Shown piece by piece: positions 51,278 to 60,700 of a stretch of DNA of 64,000 bases. The position numbers and the translations under genes are program-made. The stretch spans positions 2,046,001 to 2,110,000 of the forward strand of contig NZ_CP100454.1 of assembly GCF_024228315.1 (NCBI RefSeq), written 5' to 3'. The notes beneath the pieces are model-generated. The model searched no databases and was not told the origin of the DNA. It saw only the letters and a list, made by a program, of their open reading frames with translations. This DNA comes from Halomarina pelagica (GTDB lineage: Archaea; Halobacteriota; Halobacteria; Halobacteriales; Haloarculaceae). Every line of letters starts with the position of its first letter. Position 1 is the first letter of the stretch.

Positions 51278-52510
51278 ATGGCAGACGACGCCACGGAACA
51301 CGAGGCACCGACGCGCAGGGAGTACGTGAAGTACGGCGGCGCGGTCGTCGGTGGTGGCCTGCTCGCCGGGTGTACTGGCCAGGGCGAGCCGGAATCCACC
51401 CCGACCGAGACCGAGGACAGGACCACAGCCACGGAGCAGGAATCCACGGAGACGGGCGATTCCTACGAGGTGTGCATGTCGCCGGTCGGCTGTATCGAGT
51501 TCGACTCGATACCAGAGACCGTCGTCACTAACCTATGGATCAATGCGGACACGCTCATTTCGTTTGGAGAAGGGGCCCGTCTAACGGGTATGCGAACGCC
51601 GGAGACGCAAGTCGTCTCCCATTACGATCAACTCCCTGGGGTCGAAATCGACGCGAGTCAATTAGCTGAATTCGAAGTGAGTAACAAAGAACAGTATTAC
51701 GAACTCAGCCCGGACGTCTTCCACGTTGATCCGACAATCCTTCGGCTGTGGTATGACGGGTGGGATGAGAGTGACGTCAGAGAGATAGCCGAAAACGTCG
51801 CGCCGTTTTTCGGTAATGAAGGCAGCCGAACGTGGAGTGAATCGTCCTGGCCTGCCGATGAGGGTTACGAGTTCTACACGCTTGAAGAGCTCACCGAGAA
51901 GCTCGCTCGGATCTACGATGCAGAAAAGAAGGCACAAGCACTCATCAATGTTCGAGAAAAGCTACTAGCGGACATACAGTCGTCACTTCCTCCTGAAAGC
52001 GAGCGCCCGGTCGTAGCTCGTTTGTTATTCTACGATGGTGAAATCTACCCGTACGTATTCAATGGTCCCGGATTTGGCAGGGCACACCAACAACCGATGC
52101 AAGCCAGAGATGCGTTCTCAGGCCTGGAAAAGGTCTACTCGAAGAGTGGTGGTACTATCGACCTCGAAGCGCTGCTGGAGTACGACCCCGACGTGATGAT
52201 CTTCTTCGGTGGTATCGGCTACTGGTTCGATGCGTACGAAGAGACGAAGTCGGAGCTCGAAAACGACTCTGTCGGACAGGAATTGACGGCTATTAAGAAC
52301 GAGCGCTTCTATCGAGGGGGTACGTTCGATCAGGGAATACTGCTGAACCTGTTCCAGTTGGAGATGACCGCTAAACAGCTGTATCCCGAACAGTTCGGCG
52401 AATGGCCTGGCTTTGACGAACAGAGAGTACTCCCCAAGATCCCCGAGGAGGAGCAGCTGTTCGACCGCCAGCGGGTTGCGGACATCGTCAACGGAGACAT
52501 CCGAACATGA
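51278..52510 (+). CDS. Iron-siderophore type ABC substrate-binding lipoprotein 3
   Basis: 410 residues. Tat lipoprotein signal PTRREYVKYGGAVVGGGLLA with lipid Cys in the following GC. The mature part is the same fold as genes 1 and 2 (EQYYELSPDVFHVDPTILR, ENVAPFFGNEGSRTW, LNLFQLEMTAKQLYPEQFGE). Codon use from about 51540 to 52440 is visibly richer in A and T than its neighbours (TTATTC, AATGTT, GAAAAG codons), while the signal region is GC-rich. This suggests a different origin for the mature part. The stop overlaps the next start (ATGA). Confidence 0.87.
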   Translation: MADDATEHEAPTRREYVKYGGAVVGGGLLAGCTGQGEPESTPTETEDRTTATEQESTETGDSYEVCMSPVGCIEFDSIPETVVTNLWINADTLISFGEGARLTGMRTPETQVVSHYDQLPGVEIDASQLAEFEVSNKEQYYELSPDVFHVDPTILRLWYDGWDESDVREIAENVAPFFGNEGSRTWSESSWPADEGYEFYTLEELTEKLARIYDAEKKAQALINVREKLLADIQSSLPPESERPVVARLLFYDGEIYPYVFNGPGFGRAHQQPMQARDAFSGLEKVYSKSGGTIDLEALLEYDPDVMIFFGGIGYWFDAYEETKSELENDSVGQELTAIKNERFYRGGTFDQGILLNLFQLEMTAKQLYPEQFGEWPGFDEQRVLPKIPEEEQLFDRQRVADIVNGDIRT

Positions 52511-53742
52511 GCGACGAGACTACTGACACGGCGGGACCGACGCGGCGAGACTACGTGAAGTACGGCGGCGCGGTCGTCACCGGCGGGCTACTCGCCGGGT
52601 GCACTGGAGGGACCGATTCCGGCGCGTCGCCTACTGACACGGCCACGGAGACAAAGACGCCCGACGGGAGCTACTCGGTGGAGATGTTCCCCGTCGGTGA
52701 GGTGAGGTTCGAGGCCGTCCCCGAAACCGTGACGACGTACAACATGGGATGGGCGGACATGGTCGTCTCGCTGGGACAGGCCGGAACGCTACGGACGAAC
52801 CGGCTGCCTGCCCCCCGGCTGTTCTACGACCGGTTCGATATCGACTACGACGCCGACTGGCCGGCGCTGTGGCAGGACGGTGGGCTTCCCAAGGAAATCT
52901 TCTACGAACTCGACCCCGACGCGTTTCTCATCGACCCGAACCTGCTCGTGGCGTGGGATGACAATTGGGACGAAGCCGACGTCGAGGAGATCGAGAAGAA
53001 CGTCGCGCCCTTCTTCGGCTGTTATAACCGCCGGATCAGAAGCGAGTGGCAGCGGGAACTCGGCTACCCCGAGAAGGCCCCGTCGATGCTCGAGGCGTTC
53101 GACAAGGTCGGCACGGTTCTCGACGAGCGCAAACGGACCGAGGCGTGGCTCGACCTCCACACGGACCTCCAGGCGGAAGTACAGTCACGACTGCCGAGCG
53201 ACGGGGAACCGCCGTCGATAGGGCTCATCAACAGCGGCTCGGACCCGGCGAAAGGGACGTTCTACGTCCTCTATCTGGAGGATGACGGGTACGAGATGAA
53301 GCCCTACCGCGATCTCGGGCTCGTCGAGGCCGACGCGTTCGCCGGCGTCGAAACTGGGCAGTACGGACAGACGGACTACGAGACGATGTTGGAGGTGGAC
53401 CCCGACCTCATTCTCGTTCATTGGGGCATCACGACGGGCTCTGTGACGTTCGATGGTGATGGCGCGTTCGACACCGACCGGTTCCGTGAACAGTTCGTCG
53501 CGCCGATGGAAGAACACGAGATCGGGAGCCGACTCACCGCAGTGCGGAACGGTCGGGTTCTTCCCGGCCCGACCGCCGAACAGGGGCCGCTCGTCAACGC
53601 CTTCCAGACGGAGCTGACTGCTCGGCTGTTCTATCCCGAGGAGTTCGGCGAACTCGACCTGAGCGCGCCACTCGACGTACCCGAGGAGGAACAGTTGTTC
53701 GACCGTCACCGGGTCGCAGACATCATCGACGGTGACCTCTAG
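52507..53742 (+). CDS. Iron-siderophore type ABC substrate-binding lipoprotein 4
   Basis: 411 residues. Signal PTRRDYVKYGGAVVTGGLLA followed by the lipid Cys and a Thr/Asp linker. The mature part has KEIFYELDPDAFLIDPNLLV, KNVAPFFGCYNRRI and YETMLEVDPDLILVHWGIT. The GC-rich codon use resembles genes 1 and 2, not gene 3. It is translationally coupled to gene 3 and is followed after one base by the broken fifth copy. Compared with gene 2 the ligand-facing loops differ, so the set probably covers several ligands (inference). Confidence 0.87.
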   Translation: MSDETTDTAGPTRRDYVKYGGAVVTGGLLAGCTGGTDSGASPTDTATETKTPDGSYSVEMFPVGEVRFEAVPETVTTYNMGWADMVVSLGQAGTLRTNRLPAPRLFYDRFDIDYDADWPALWQDGGLPKEIFYELDPDAFLIDPNLLVAWDDNWDEADVEEIEKNVAPFFGCYNRRIRSEWQRELGYPEKAPSMLEAFDKVGTVLDERKRTEAWLDLHTDLQAEVQSRLPSDGEPPSIGLINSGSDPAKGTFYVLYLEDDGYEMKPYRDLGLVEADAFAGVETGQYGQTDYETMLEVDPDLILVHWGITTGSVTFDGDGAFDTDRFREQFVAPMEEHEIGSRLTAVRNGRVLPGPTAEQGPLVNAFQTELTARLFYPEEFGELDLSAPLDVPEEEQLFDRHRVADIIDGDL

Positions 53743-53743
53743 T

Positions 53744-54062
53744 ATGGACAGTACAGACTCAACGGAATACGAGGCACCGACGCGCAGGGAGTACGTGAAG
53801 TACGGCGGCGCGGTCGTCGGAGGAGGGGTGCTCGCCGGGTGTACTGGAGCCGGTCCGGCGTCCGAGCCGTCGGAGACGCCTGCCCGGACGAACGCCACCG
53901 AGACGACGACGGCGTCCGAAACCCCCTTCGAAGTCTGCATCGAGTCGAACGGATGTACCACCTTCGAGACCGTCCCCGAGACGTTCCTGACGTACCACAA
54001 CGCGTGGGCGGATCGGGATGGCACTCGGTCGGATCGACGACCTCCGGGGATGCGTACGTTGA
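53744..54062 (+). pseudogene. Truncated fifth substrate-binding lipoprotein gene
   Basis: The start is intact: PTRREYVKYGGAVVGGGVLA with lipid Cys, linker, then FEVCIESNGCTTFETVPETF and YHNAWAD. The frame shifts at about 54020; a neighbouring frame continues MALGRIDDLRGCVR and then stops at 54060-54062, in line with MGVALGRGDGLLAIGVR of gene 1. Nothing of the remaining 280 or so residues follows. The original frame stays open to 54265 but is only antisense to the next gene. It is a frameshifted and 3'-truncated copy. Confidence 0.8.
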
Positions 54063-54076
54063 CCGACGTGACTCGA

Positions 54077-54406
54077 CTACGCCCATCGCCCGCTCGTCTC
54101 GCGACGGAGTACCCGGAGGAGTATCCCGACGAGGAAACCCGTCGTTCCGGAGACGAGGGCGACGATCCCGCCGAAGAACACCCCGGCCGCGACCAGAATG
54201 GAGAGCGACGGCGGTCCGAACCATCCTCCGTACTGGAGTCTCGCGACGGCCGCGAACGCCGGTAGCCCCGCGAGGAGCCAGCAGACGACTGGCCCGTCGT
54301 TGTAGTACGAGAAGACGACGAGCGAGAGCGCGACCGCGAACAGGATCCCGTTTCGCGTCACCACTCTCTCCCTGCCGAACAGGAGGTGCGCCGACGTTCG
54401 TTTCAC
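54077..54406 (-). CDS. Small membrane protein, function unknown
   Basis: 109 residues from a GTG at 54406 (VKRTSAHLLFGRERVVTRNG); an ATG ten codons upstream (54436) is the alternative. Three hydrophobic segments: ILFAVALSLVVFSYYN, VVCWLLAGLPAFAAVARL and LSILVAAGVFFGGIVALVSG with GFLVGILLRVLRRE. A DUF-type haloarchaeal membrane protein is likely, but I do not recognise it. Its 3' end lies 15 bases from the end of the truncated binding-protein gene, so it probably marks the edge of the iron island. Confidence 0.6.
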   Translation of the reverse strand: MKRTSAHLLFGRERVVTRNGILFAVALSLVVFSYYNDGPVVCWLLAGLPAFAAVARLQYGGWFGPPSLSILVAAGVFFGGIVALVSGTTGFLVGILLRVLRRETSGRWA

Positions 54407-54497
54407 GATGGCCGTCCCTCGCGAGTCGACGAGCACAGGCCTTCAGGTCGGTCTCGGACTCCGTTTCGGGTTCTGCCTCCGATCACCGACACCGGGA

Positions 54498-55598
54498 TCA
54501 GAGTCCGTCCAGCACCTCCCCGAACGCCGCCAGCGCCGCCTCCGTCGTCTCCGGGTCGTGCCCCAGTGCGACCCTGACCGCTCCGGGAACCTCGAAGAAC
54601 CGTCCGGGGACGACGAGGACGCCCGCCTCCCACGCCGCCTCGCTCACCCGGTCGCCGGCCGCCCGGTCGTGGGCGAGCAGCGCGAAGGGACATCCCTCGC
54701 GGACCTCCCCCGAGAGGTCGGTCCGACCGTCGACGAAGTCGGCGAGGAGCGCGTGGTTCGCCCGGAGCAGCGCCCGGGAGCGCTCCGCGAGAGCCTCGCG
54801 GTGGTGGAGCGCCCGCCGGGCCAGCGCGCGGCTCGGTTCGGCGACGACCGGGAGGTGCCAGGCGGCGCGGTCGAGGCGGTCGGCGAGCGAACCGTCGGCG
54901 ACGATCCACCCGATCCGGAGACCGCCGAGACCGTGGAACTTCGTGAGCGAGGAGACGACGACGGCGTTCGGCAGGCCCGCCGCGGTCACACCGCCGAACG
55001 CGCCCCGGCGCGGCTCGGTCGCGTAGGGCGCGTACACCTCGTCGACGAGGAGCGTCGCGCCGACCTCGCCGGCGAGGGCCGCCGTCTCGGCCAGCGTCGC
55101 GCGATCCGCGAGCGCGCCCGTCGGGTTGTGCCGGTTCGTGCAGACGACGAGGTCAGTCTCGGCGGTGATGGCGTCGGCGACCCGCTCCGGGTCGAGGCGA
55201 CCGTCGGGGCCGCGGGGGAAGCGATCGACGGTCGCGCCGAAGCCCGCCGGGGTGACGACCTGCGGCTCGTAGCCGGGCGACTCGACCAGCACGCGGGGAT
55301 CGTCGGCCGCGGCGGTGATGGCCATCGCGACGAGCGCGTTCGCGTGGCTCGCGCCCGCGGTGACTCGGACGCTCCTCCGACTGCGGCCGTAGATCGCGGC
55401 GAGTTGCGCCTCGAGAGTCGTCCCCTCCGGCGGGTCGGGGAGGCCGACGAGGGCGTCCGGGACGACCGCGTCGTCGGCCCGACGGTCAGCGAGGTCGTCG
55501 TCGTCCGGTCGCGCCCGGAGGTCGCTGGAGCCGAGATCGTGTGCGGCCGCGTCGGGCCGTCCGGCGATCCACTCGAGGTAGGTGAGGGGCTGGAACAC
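54498..55598 (-). CDS. PLP-dependent class I/II aminotransferase
   Basis: 366 residues. The fold-type I plan is visible: VRVTAGASHANALVAMAITA (cofactor phosphate), VVCTNRHNPTGALAD (N-P-T-G), LLVDEVYAPY, and the Schiff-base Lys in VVVSSLTKFHGLGGLRIGW. The small domain ends PGAVRVALGHDPETTEAALA. It resembles histidinol-phosphate or CobD-like enzymes in length, but no substrate is plain. A His pathway role is not supported by neighbours. It is divergent from the beta-propeller gene. Confidence 0.88.
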   Translation of the reverse strand: MFQPLTYLEWIAGRPDAAAHDLGSSDLRARPDDDDLADRRADDAVVPDALVGLPDPPEGTTLEAQLAAIYGRSRRSVRVTAGASHANALVAMAITAAADDPRVLVESPGYEPQVVTPAGFGATVDRFPRGPDGRLDPERVADAITAETDLVVCTNRHNPTGALADRATLAETAALAGEVGATLLVDEVYAPYATEPRRGAFGGVTAAGLPNAVVVSSLTKFHGLGGLRIGWIVADGSLADRLDRAAWHLPVVAEPSRALARRALHHREALAERSRALLRANHALLADFVDGRTDLSGEVREGCPFALLAHDRAAGDRVSEAAWEAGVLVVPGRFFEVPGAVRVALGHDPETTEAALAAFGEVLDGL

Positions 55599-55687
55599 GG
55601 TAAGCGTGCGCGCCGTCGAGCCATGTGCGTACTGAATCCGGACGACCGTGGCGACACGCTTTCGGCGCTGGCCCGCCGCATCCCGCC

Positions 55688-56467
55688 ATGGACGAGGACA
55701 TCGGTATCGACGAGAAGCGCGTCTACGGCGCGAAGGCGGGCCGGACGGTCGCAGTCGTCGCCGCGGAGGCGGAGCTCGTGCGCGTGGACGTGTCGGGCGA
55801 CCTCGTCGGCGGCTTCGGCCTCGAACGCCGCGGGGCGGTCGCGTCGGTCGCCGCGCGCGACGGGGCGCTCGCCGTCGCCGCCGAGGGCGACGTGCTGATC
55901 GGCTCCGACTTCGCGGAGACGGGGTTCGGCCCCGCGAGCGCCGTCGGCTTCGACCCGGAGGGGGCGCTCGTCGCCGCCGGGTCGGATCGGGTCGCGCGGC
56001 TCGGGGACGACGGCTGGGCGACGCTCTCGGCGGTCGAGGACGTGCGCGCGATCGACGGCGACCTCCTCGCGGCCGCGGGGGGCGTGTTCCGCCTCGACGG
56101 GACGCGCGTCGGCCTCGCGGACGTTCGCGACGTCTCGACGGTCGGCGTCCCCCTCGCCGCGACCGCGGACGGCCTGTACAGGCTCGGGAACGGCTGGATG
56201 GACGTGCTCGACGGCGATTTCCGGGTCGTCGCGTGCGACGGCGAGCGCGCCCACGCCGCCGCGTCCGACGCGCTCTACGAACGGGAGCGGGCCGGCGCGG
56301 AGTGGACCGAGGTCCCCCTGCCGGTCGCAGACCCCGTCGCCGGTATCGGGTACGGCGAGTCGACCTACCTCGTCACCGGGTCGGGGACGTTCCTCGCGGC
56401 GGGCGAGGACGGCTGGCGCGCCCGGTCGCTGGGCGTCCGCGACGTCCGCGGGCTCGCGGTGCTGTAG
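55688..56467 (+). CDS. HVO_0234-family beta-propeller protein
   Basis: 259 residues from ATG 55688 (MDEDIGIDEKRVYGAKAGRT). The sequence is a chain of short strand repeats each with a G-x-A/V and D-G-x pattern (VLIGSDFAETGFGPASAVGF, RLGDDGWATLSAVEDVRAID), about five to six blades. I recognise the start from the haloarchaeal HVO_0234-type family, which has no proven activity. The gene reaches within 52 bases of prs and may share its message. There is no signal peptide, so it acts in the cytosol. Confidence 0.82.
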   Translation: MDEDIGIDEKRVYGAKAGRTVAVVAAEAELVRVDVSGDLVGGFGLERRGAVASVAARDGALAVAAEGDVLIGSDFAETGFGPASAVGFDPEGALVAAGSDRVARLGDDGWATLSAVEDVRAIDGDLLAAAGGVFRLDGTRVGLADVRDVSTVGVPLAATADGLYRLGNGWMDVLDGDFRVVACDGERAHAAASDALYERERAGAEWTEVPLPVADPVAGIGYGESTYLVTGSGTFLAAGEDGWRARSLGVRDVRGLAVL

Positions 56468-56519
56468 TTCCCCGGCGGCAACGAAAACGCGTTTTACCGC
56501 GCGCCGTCGAGAGGCGCAC

Positions 56520-57377
56520 ATGATACTGCCCGGATCGGCGTCGCAGTCGCTCGCGGCGTCGCTCGCCGCCGAACTCGACGCGGAGGTTGGACCCGTCGAG
56601 TACGACCGGTTCCCCGACGGCGAACTCCTCGTCCGCGCGCCGGCGAGCGGCGAACGCGCGATCGTCGTCGCCTCCACCGTCGACAGCGACGCCCACGTTC
56701 AGCTCTTGCAACTCCAGGACGTCGCCCGCCAGCACTTCGATCGGGTCACGACGGTGATCCCGTATCTCGGCTACGCCCGGCAGGACCGGGCGTTCAGGGA
56801 GGGCGACCCCGTCTCCGCGCGCGCGATGGCGCGGGCCATCTCCACGACCACCGACCGCGTCGTCACCGTCACGCCCCACGAGGAGGCGGTCTGTAACTTC
56901 TTCGACGTCCCCACGGAGTCGGTGGACGCCTCGCCGCTGCTCGCCGACCCGCTCCCCGCCGACCTCGACGAACCGCTCTTTCTCGCCCCCGACGAGAGCG
57001 CCACGCCCCTCGCGGAGACGGTCCGGGACGCCTACGGGGCGGGCGGCGTGGACTACTTCGAGAAGGCGCGCGACTACGACACCGGCGAGGTGACGCTCAC
57101 GCCGAGCGAGACGGACGTCTCGGGACGCGACGTCGTCGTCGTGGACGACATCATCGCCACCGGCTCGACGATGGCCGGGGCGATCGAGCACCTGCACGCC
57201 GAGCGCGTCGCCCGCGTCTACGCCACCTGCGTCCACCCGATGCTCGCCGCGAACGCCCGGGCGAAGCTGGCCCGGGCGGGCGTCGCGGCGGTCTACGGCA
57301 CCGACACCGTCGAGCGCGCCGAGAGCGCGGTGAGCGCCGCGTCCGTTCTCGCGCCGGCCGTCGCGGACGCGCGGTAG
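56520..57377 (+). CDS. prs: Ribose-phosphate pyrophosphokinase
   Basis: 285 residues. It makes PRPP from ribose 5-phosphate and ATP. Motifs: YDRFPDGELLVRAPASGERA, VIPYLGYARQDRAFREGDPV and the PRPP loop DVVVVDDIIATGSTMAGAIE. It is the short archaeal (class III-like) form. A short A+T-rich patch before the ATG (AAAACGCGTTTTACC) may be its promoter. The product feeds histidine, purine and pyrimidine synthesis; hisH and hisI elsewhere in the window use it indirectly. Confidence 0.95.
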   Translation: MILPGSASQSLAASLAAELDAEVGPVEYDRFPDGELLVRAPASGERAIVVASTVDSDAHVQLLQLQDVARQHFDRVTTVIPYLGYARQDRAFREGDPVSARAMARAISTTTDRVVTVTPHEEAVCNFFDVPTESVDASPLLADPLPADLDEPLFLAPDESATPLAETVRDAYGAGGVDYFEKARDYDTGEVTLTPSETDVSGRDVVVVDDIIATGSTMAGAIEHLHAERVARVYATCVHPMLAANARAKLARAGVAAVYGTDTVERAESAVSAASVLAPAVADAR

Positions 57378-57456
57378 CCATCCCCCCTTTCCGCCGGTCC
57401 TCCCCCCGCTCTCGGGGTAGCGACCGTTCTCCCACCGCGCCGACCTCCGAGCTGAT

Positions 57457-57503
57457 TTTGGTCGGCCTAAATCGATGCGCTCAAGTATTTTAGGCCGACC
57501 TAA
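57457..57503 (+). promoter_or_regulatory. Iron-box operator pair outside the island
   Basis: Sites TTTGGTCGGCCTAA at 57457-57470 and TTAGGCCGACCTAA at 57490-57503, 33 bases apart, the second flanked by TTT and A. It ends six bases before an ATG at 57510. This is the same architecture as the sites at 45732 and 51223, 3.4 kb past the end of the island. It should place the small gene that follows in the same iron regulon. Confidence 0.75.
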
Positions 57504-57558
57504 ACCGGTATGGACGCCGGACGAACGGAACGCGAACCGGAGAACGGGGGGATCGACC

Positions 57559-57735
57559 GTGCGGGCGCGTGAGTGGGTCGTCGCCTCGCTGTACTACGGG
57601 CCGGAGGACTACGACATCCCGCCGCTGCCGCGCTGGCGCGAGGGGCGCGACGAGTGCGGTCGGCTGGCGCTGTTCGCCGCGGGGACGGACGAACCGTTCA
57701 TCACCTGTGCGAGGCCGGTGACGGTGCGCCGGTAG
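57559..57735 (+). CDS. Small iron-box-controlled protein, apparently frameshifted near its start
   Basis: From GTG 57559 the frame gives 58 residues (VRAREWVVASLYYGPEDYDI, then RWREGRDECGRLALF and ITCARPVTVRR). But the iron-box spacing points to ATG 57510, whose frame ends after 20 codons at 57572. Removing one G from the run of six at 57545-57550 would join the two into a 74-residue protein. Either a sequencing or real frameshift broke the gene, or a 20-codon leader overlaps it. Trp, Tyr and two Cys residues are the notable content. I do not recognise the family. Confidence 0.55.
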   Translation: MRAREWVVASLYYGPEDYDIPPLPRWREGRDECGRLALFAAGTDEPFITCARPVTVRR

Positions 57736-57758
57736 GAAATCGAGAGTGGGGTTCCGGT

Positions 57759-60700
57759 TCAGTCCGAGGGTTCGGGCGTCGCGAGCGGTTCGACCGCGAT
57801 CGACATCTCGACGCCCTCGACCTCCCACTCGCGGCGGTGGCCGTCGGCCACGTCGCCGAACTCGGCGGCCCGCACCTCGCGGGCGATGAGGTCCTCGTGT
57901 TCGCGCACGAGGCGGGCGACGCGGTCGTCGCCGACGTCGAGGTCGACGCGCACCTCCGCCTCGATGTCGAGGTCGAGGTCCTTGCGCATCTCCTGGACGC
58001 GACGGATCACCTCGCGGGCGTAGCCCTCGCTCTCGATGTCCTCGGTGATGCTGGTGTCGACGTAGACGACCCCGCGCTCCCCGCCGTTCGTCGAGAAGAC
58101 GGTCCCGGCCACGTCGTCGGGCGTCTCGGTGACGAACTCGACCATCTCGTCGGTGAGTTCGACGGGTTCGTCGAGCCGGTCGTTGACGCTCGCCTCGAGC
58201 GCGTCGAGCGTCGCCTCGGACACGCGGGCATCGTTGAGCGCCCGCATGACCTCCTGGGCGCGGGGGCCGAAGGCGGGGCCGAGGACGCTCATGTCGGCCT
58301 GCGCGGAGTACCGAAGCTCCTCCCAGGACTCGTCGGGGGCGACGACCTCCACCTCGCGGGCGTTGAGCCGCTCGCGGAGGAGCGGGGCGTGCTCGCGGGC
58401 GGCGCGGGCGGCCTCGGCGTCGTTGGCGGCGACGACCACGCGCGGGACGGGCCAGCGGAGCTTGCGCTCGGCCTGCTGGCGGGCGTTCGCGCCCGCCTCC
58501 TCGATCCCGCGCAGCACGTCGACGTCGGCCTCCAGGTCCTCCCGGAGGAGCGCCTCGTCGGGTTCGGGCCAGTCGCACATGTGGACTGTGTCGTACCCCG
58601 CCTCGCCGGTGAGGGTGGCGTAGACGTCGTCCGCGACGTACGGCGCGTAGGGCGCGAGCAACTGGACCGTCTCCAGGAGGACGCGGTAGAGCGTCGCGTA
58701 GGCGGCGCGCTTCGAGTCGCTCGCCTCCTCGGCCCACATCCGCTCGCGGACGACCTGGATGTAGAACCGCGAGACGTCCTCGACGACGAACTCGAGGAGG
58801 GCGTCGAGCGCGCGGTCCTGCCGGAACTCCTCCCAGTGGGCGGTCATCTCGCGCTTCGTGGACTGGAGGCGCGAGAGCACCCACTCGTCGGCGAGTTCGA
58901 GGGGGACGTCCCCGACGCCGACCGCGTCGGGGTCGAACCCGTCCATCCGCATGTACGGCAGCGGGAAGCGAAAGACGTTCCAGAGGATGTTGAGGTCGCG
59001 CTGCATCGTCGCCATCTCGTCCCAGGAGAAGCGCATGTCCTCGCCCTGCGGGTTCACCGAGAGGAGGAACAGGCGCATGGGATCCGCGCCGTGGCGCTCG
59101 AGCGCCTCCCGCGGCGTGACGACGTTCCCGATGGACTTCGACATCTTGCGGCCGTCCTCGGCCAGCGCCCAGCCGTGCATGAGCACCTCCCGGTAGGGGA
59201 TCTCGCCCATCGCGGTCGTCCCCATGCCGAGTTGCGACCAGAACCAGCCGCGAGTCTGGTCGTGGGCCTCCATGATGAGGTCCGCGGGCCACAGCTCCTC
59301 GAAGTCCGCCGTCTCGGCGGGGTAGTTCAGGGTGCCCCACGACGCCACCGAGGAGTCGAGCCACACGTCGAAGACGTCCGGGACGCGCTCGTAGGTGACG
59401 CCCCCCTCCGTGATCGTGAGGTGGTCCACCGTGGGCCGGTGGAGGTCCACGTCCTCGGGATCGACGTCCTGATCGACGCGCTCGGCGAGTTCCTCGCGCG
59501 TCCCTACGACGATCACCCCCTCCATGTCGCCGTCCCACCCCTCGGGCACCCAGATCGGGATCGGGATGCCCCAGTAGCGCTGGCGGGAGACGTTCCAGTC
59601 GGGCGACCCCTCGATGAACTTCCGGAACCGGTTGTCGCGGGCCTCCGGGGGGTGCCACTCCGAGTCCTCGATGTTCGAGAGCATCTCCTCCTTCACGTCG
59701 GTGACGGTGACGAACCACTGGTCGGTGGCGAGAAAGACGATGTCCGTCCCGCAGCGCCAGCACTGCCCGTAGTCGTGGCGGGTGGTCTCGTCGGCGAGCA
59801 ACAGGCCCTTCGCGTCCAGGTCCGCGATGATGTCGTCGTTCGCGTCGCGGACGAACTCGCCGGCGTACGCCCCGCCCTGCTCGGTGTAGACGCCGTCGGG
59901 GCCGACTGGGCAGAAGATCTCGAGGTCGAGTTCCCGCCCACGCTCGAAGTCCTCCTGGCCGTGGCCCGGCGCGGAGTGGACGAGGCCAGTGCGATCCACC
60001 TCGACGTAGTCCGCGTGGTAGACCCGCCCCGCTCCCTCGCCGGCCGGGTGGGTGGGCACCTCCTCCGCGAGGGGGTGGTCGTACTCCCAGCCGAGCATGT
60101 CCGCGCCCGACAGCTCCTCGACGACCTCGTAGTCCTCGTAGCGCCCGCGCTTCAGCACGTCCTCGACCATCGCCTCGGCGAGGTAGAGGCGATCGGTCTC
60201 GCCGTCCCGCTCGGCGTCGACGGCCACGTAGTCGGCCGCCTCGTCCACCGCGACGAAGGTGTTCGCCGGGATGGTCCACGGCGTCGTCGTCCAGATGACG
60301 AGCGAGCCCTCGCGGTCACGCAGGGGGAACGTCACGTAGATGCTGGGCGACTCGATCTCGTGGTACTCCACCTCGTTCTTGGCGATCGCGGTCTCGCAGC
60401 GGGGACACTGCGTGATCGAGCGCTTCCCGCGGTCGACGAGGCCGCGCTCGTGGGCGCGCGCGAAGCCCCACCACGCCGCCTCCATGTACTCCGGCGTGAC
60501 GGTCCGGTAGGGGTTCTCCCAGTCCATCCAGACGCCGAAGGACCTGAAGTCGTCCTGGAGGCCCTCGAGTTGCTCGTCGGCGTACTCCTTGCACGCCTCG
60601 ATGAACGCCTCCATGCCGAACTCCTCGATGTCCTTCTTGTTGGCGAAGCCGAGCTTCTCCTCGACCTTCGTCTCGATGGGTAGCCCGTGCATGTCGTAGC

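Noticed and set aside
57573-60683. 1036-codon open frame on the plus strand
   Set aside because: Antisense shadow of ileS, rich in Leu, Val, His and Arg with no recognisable domain.
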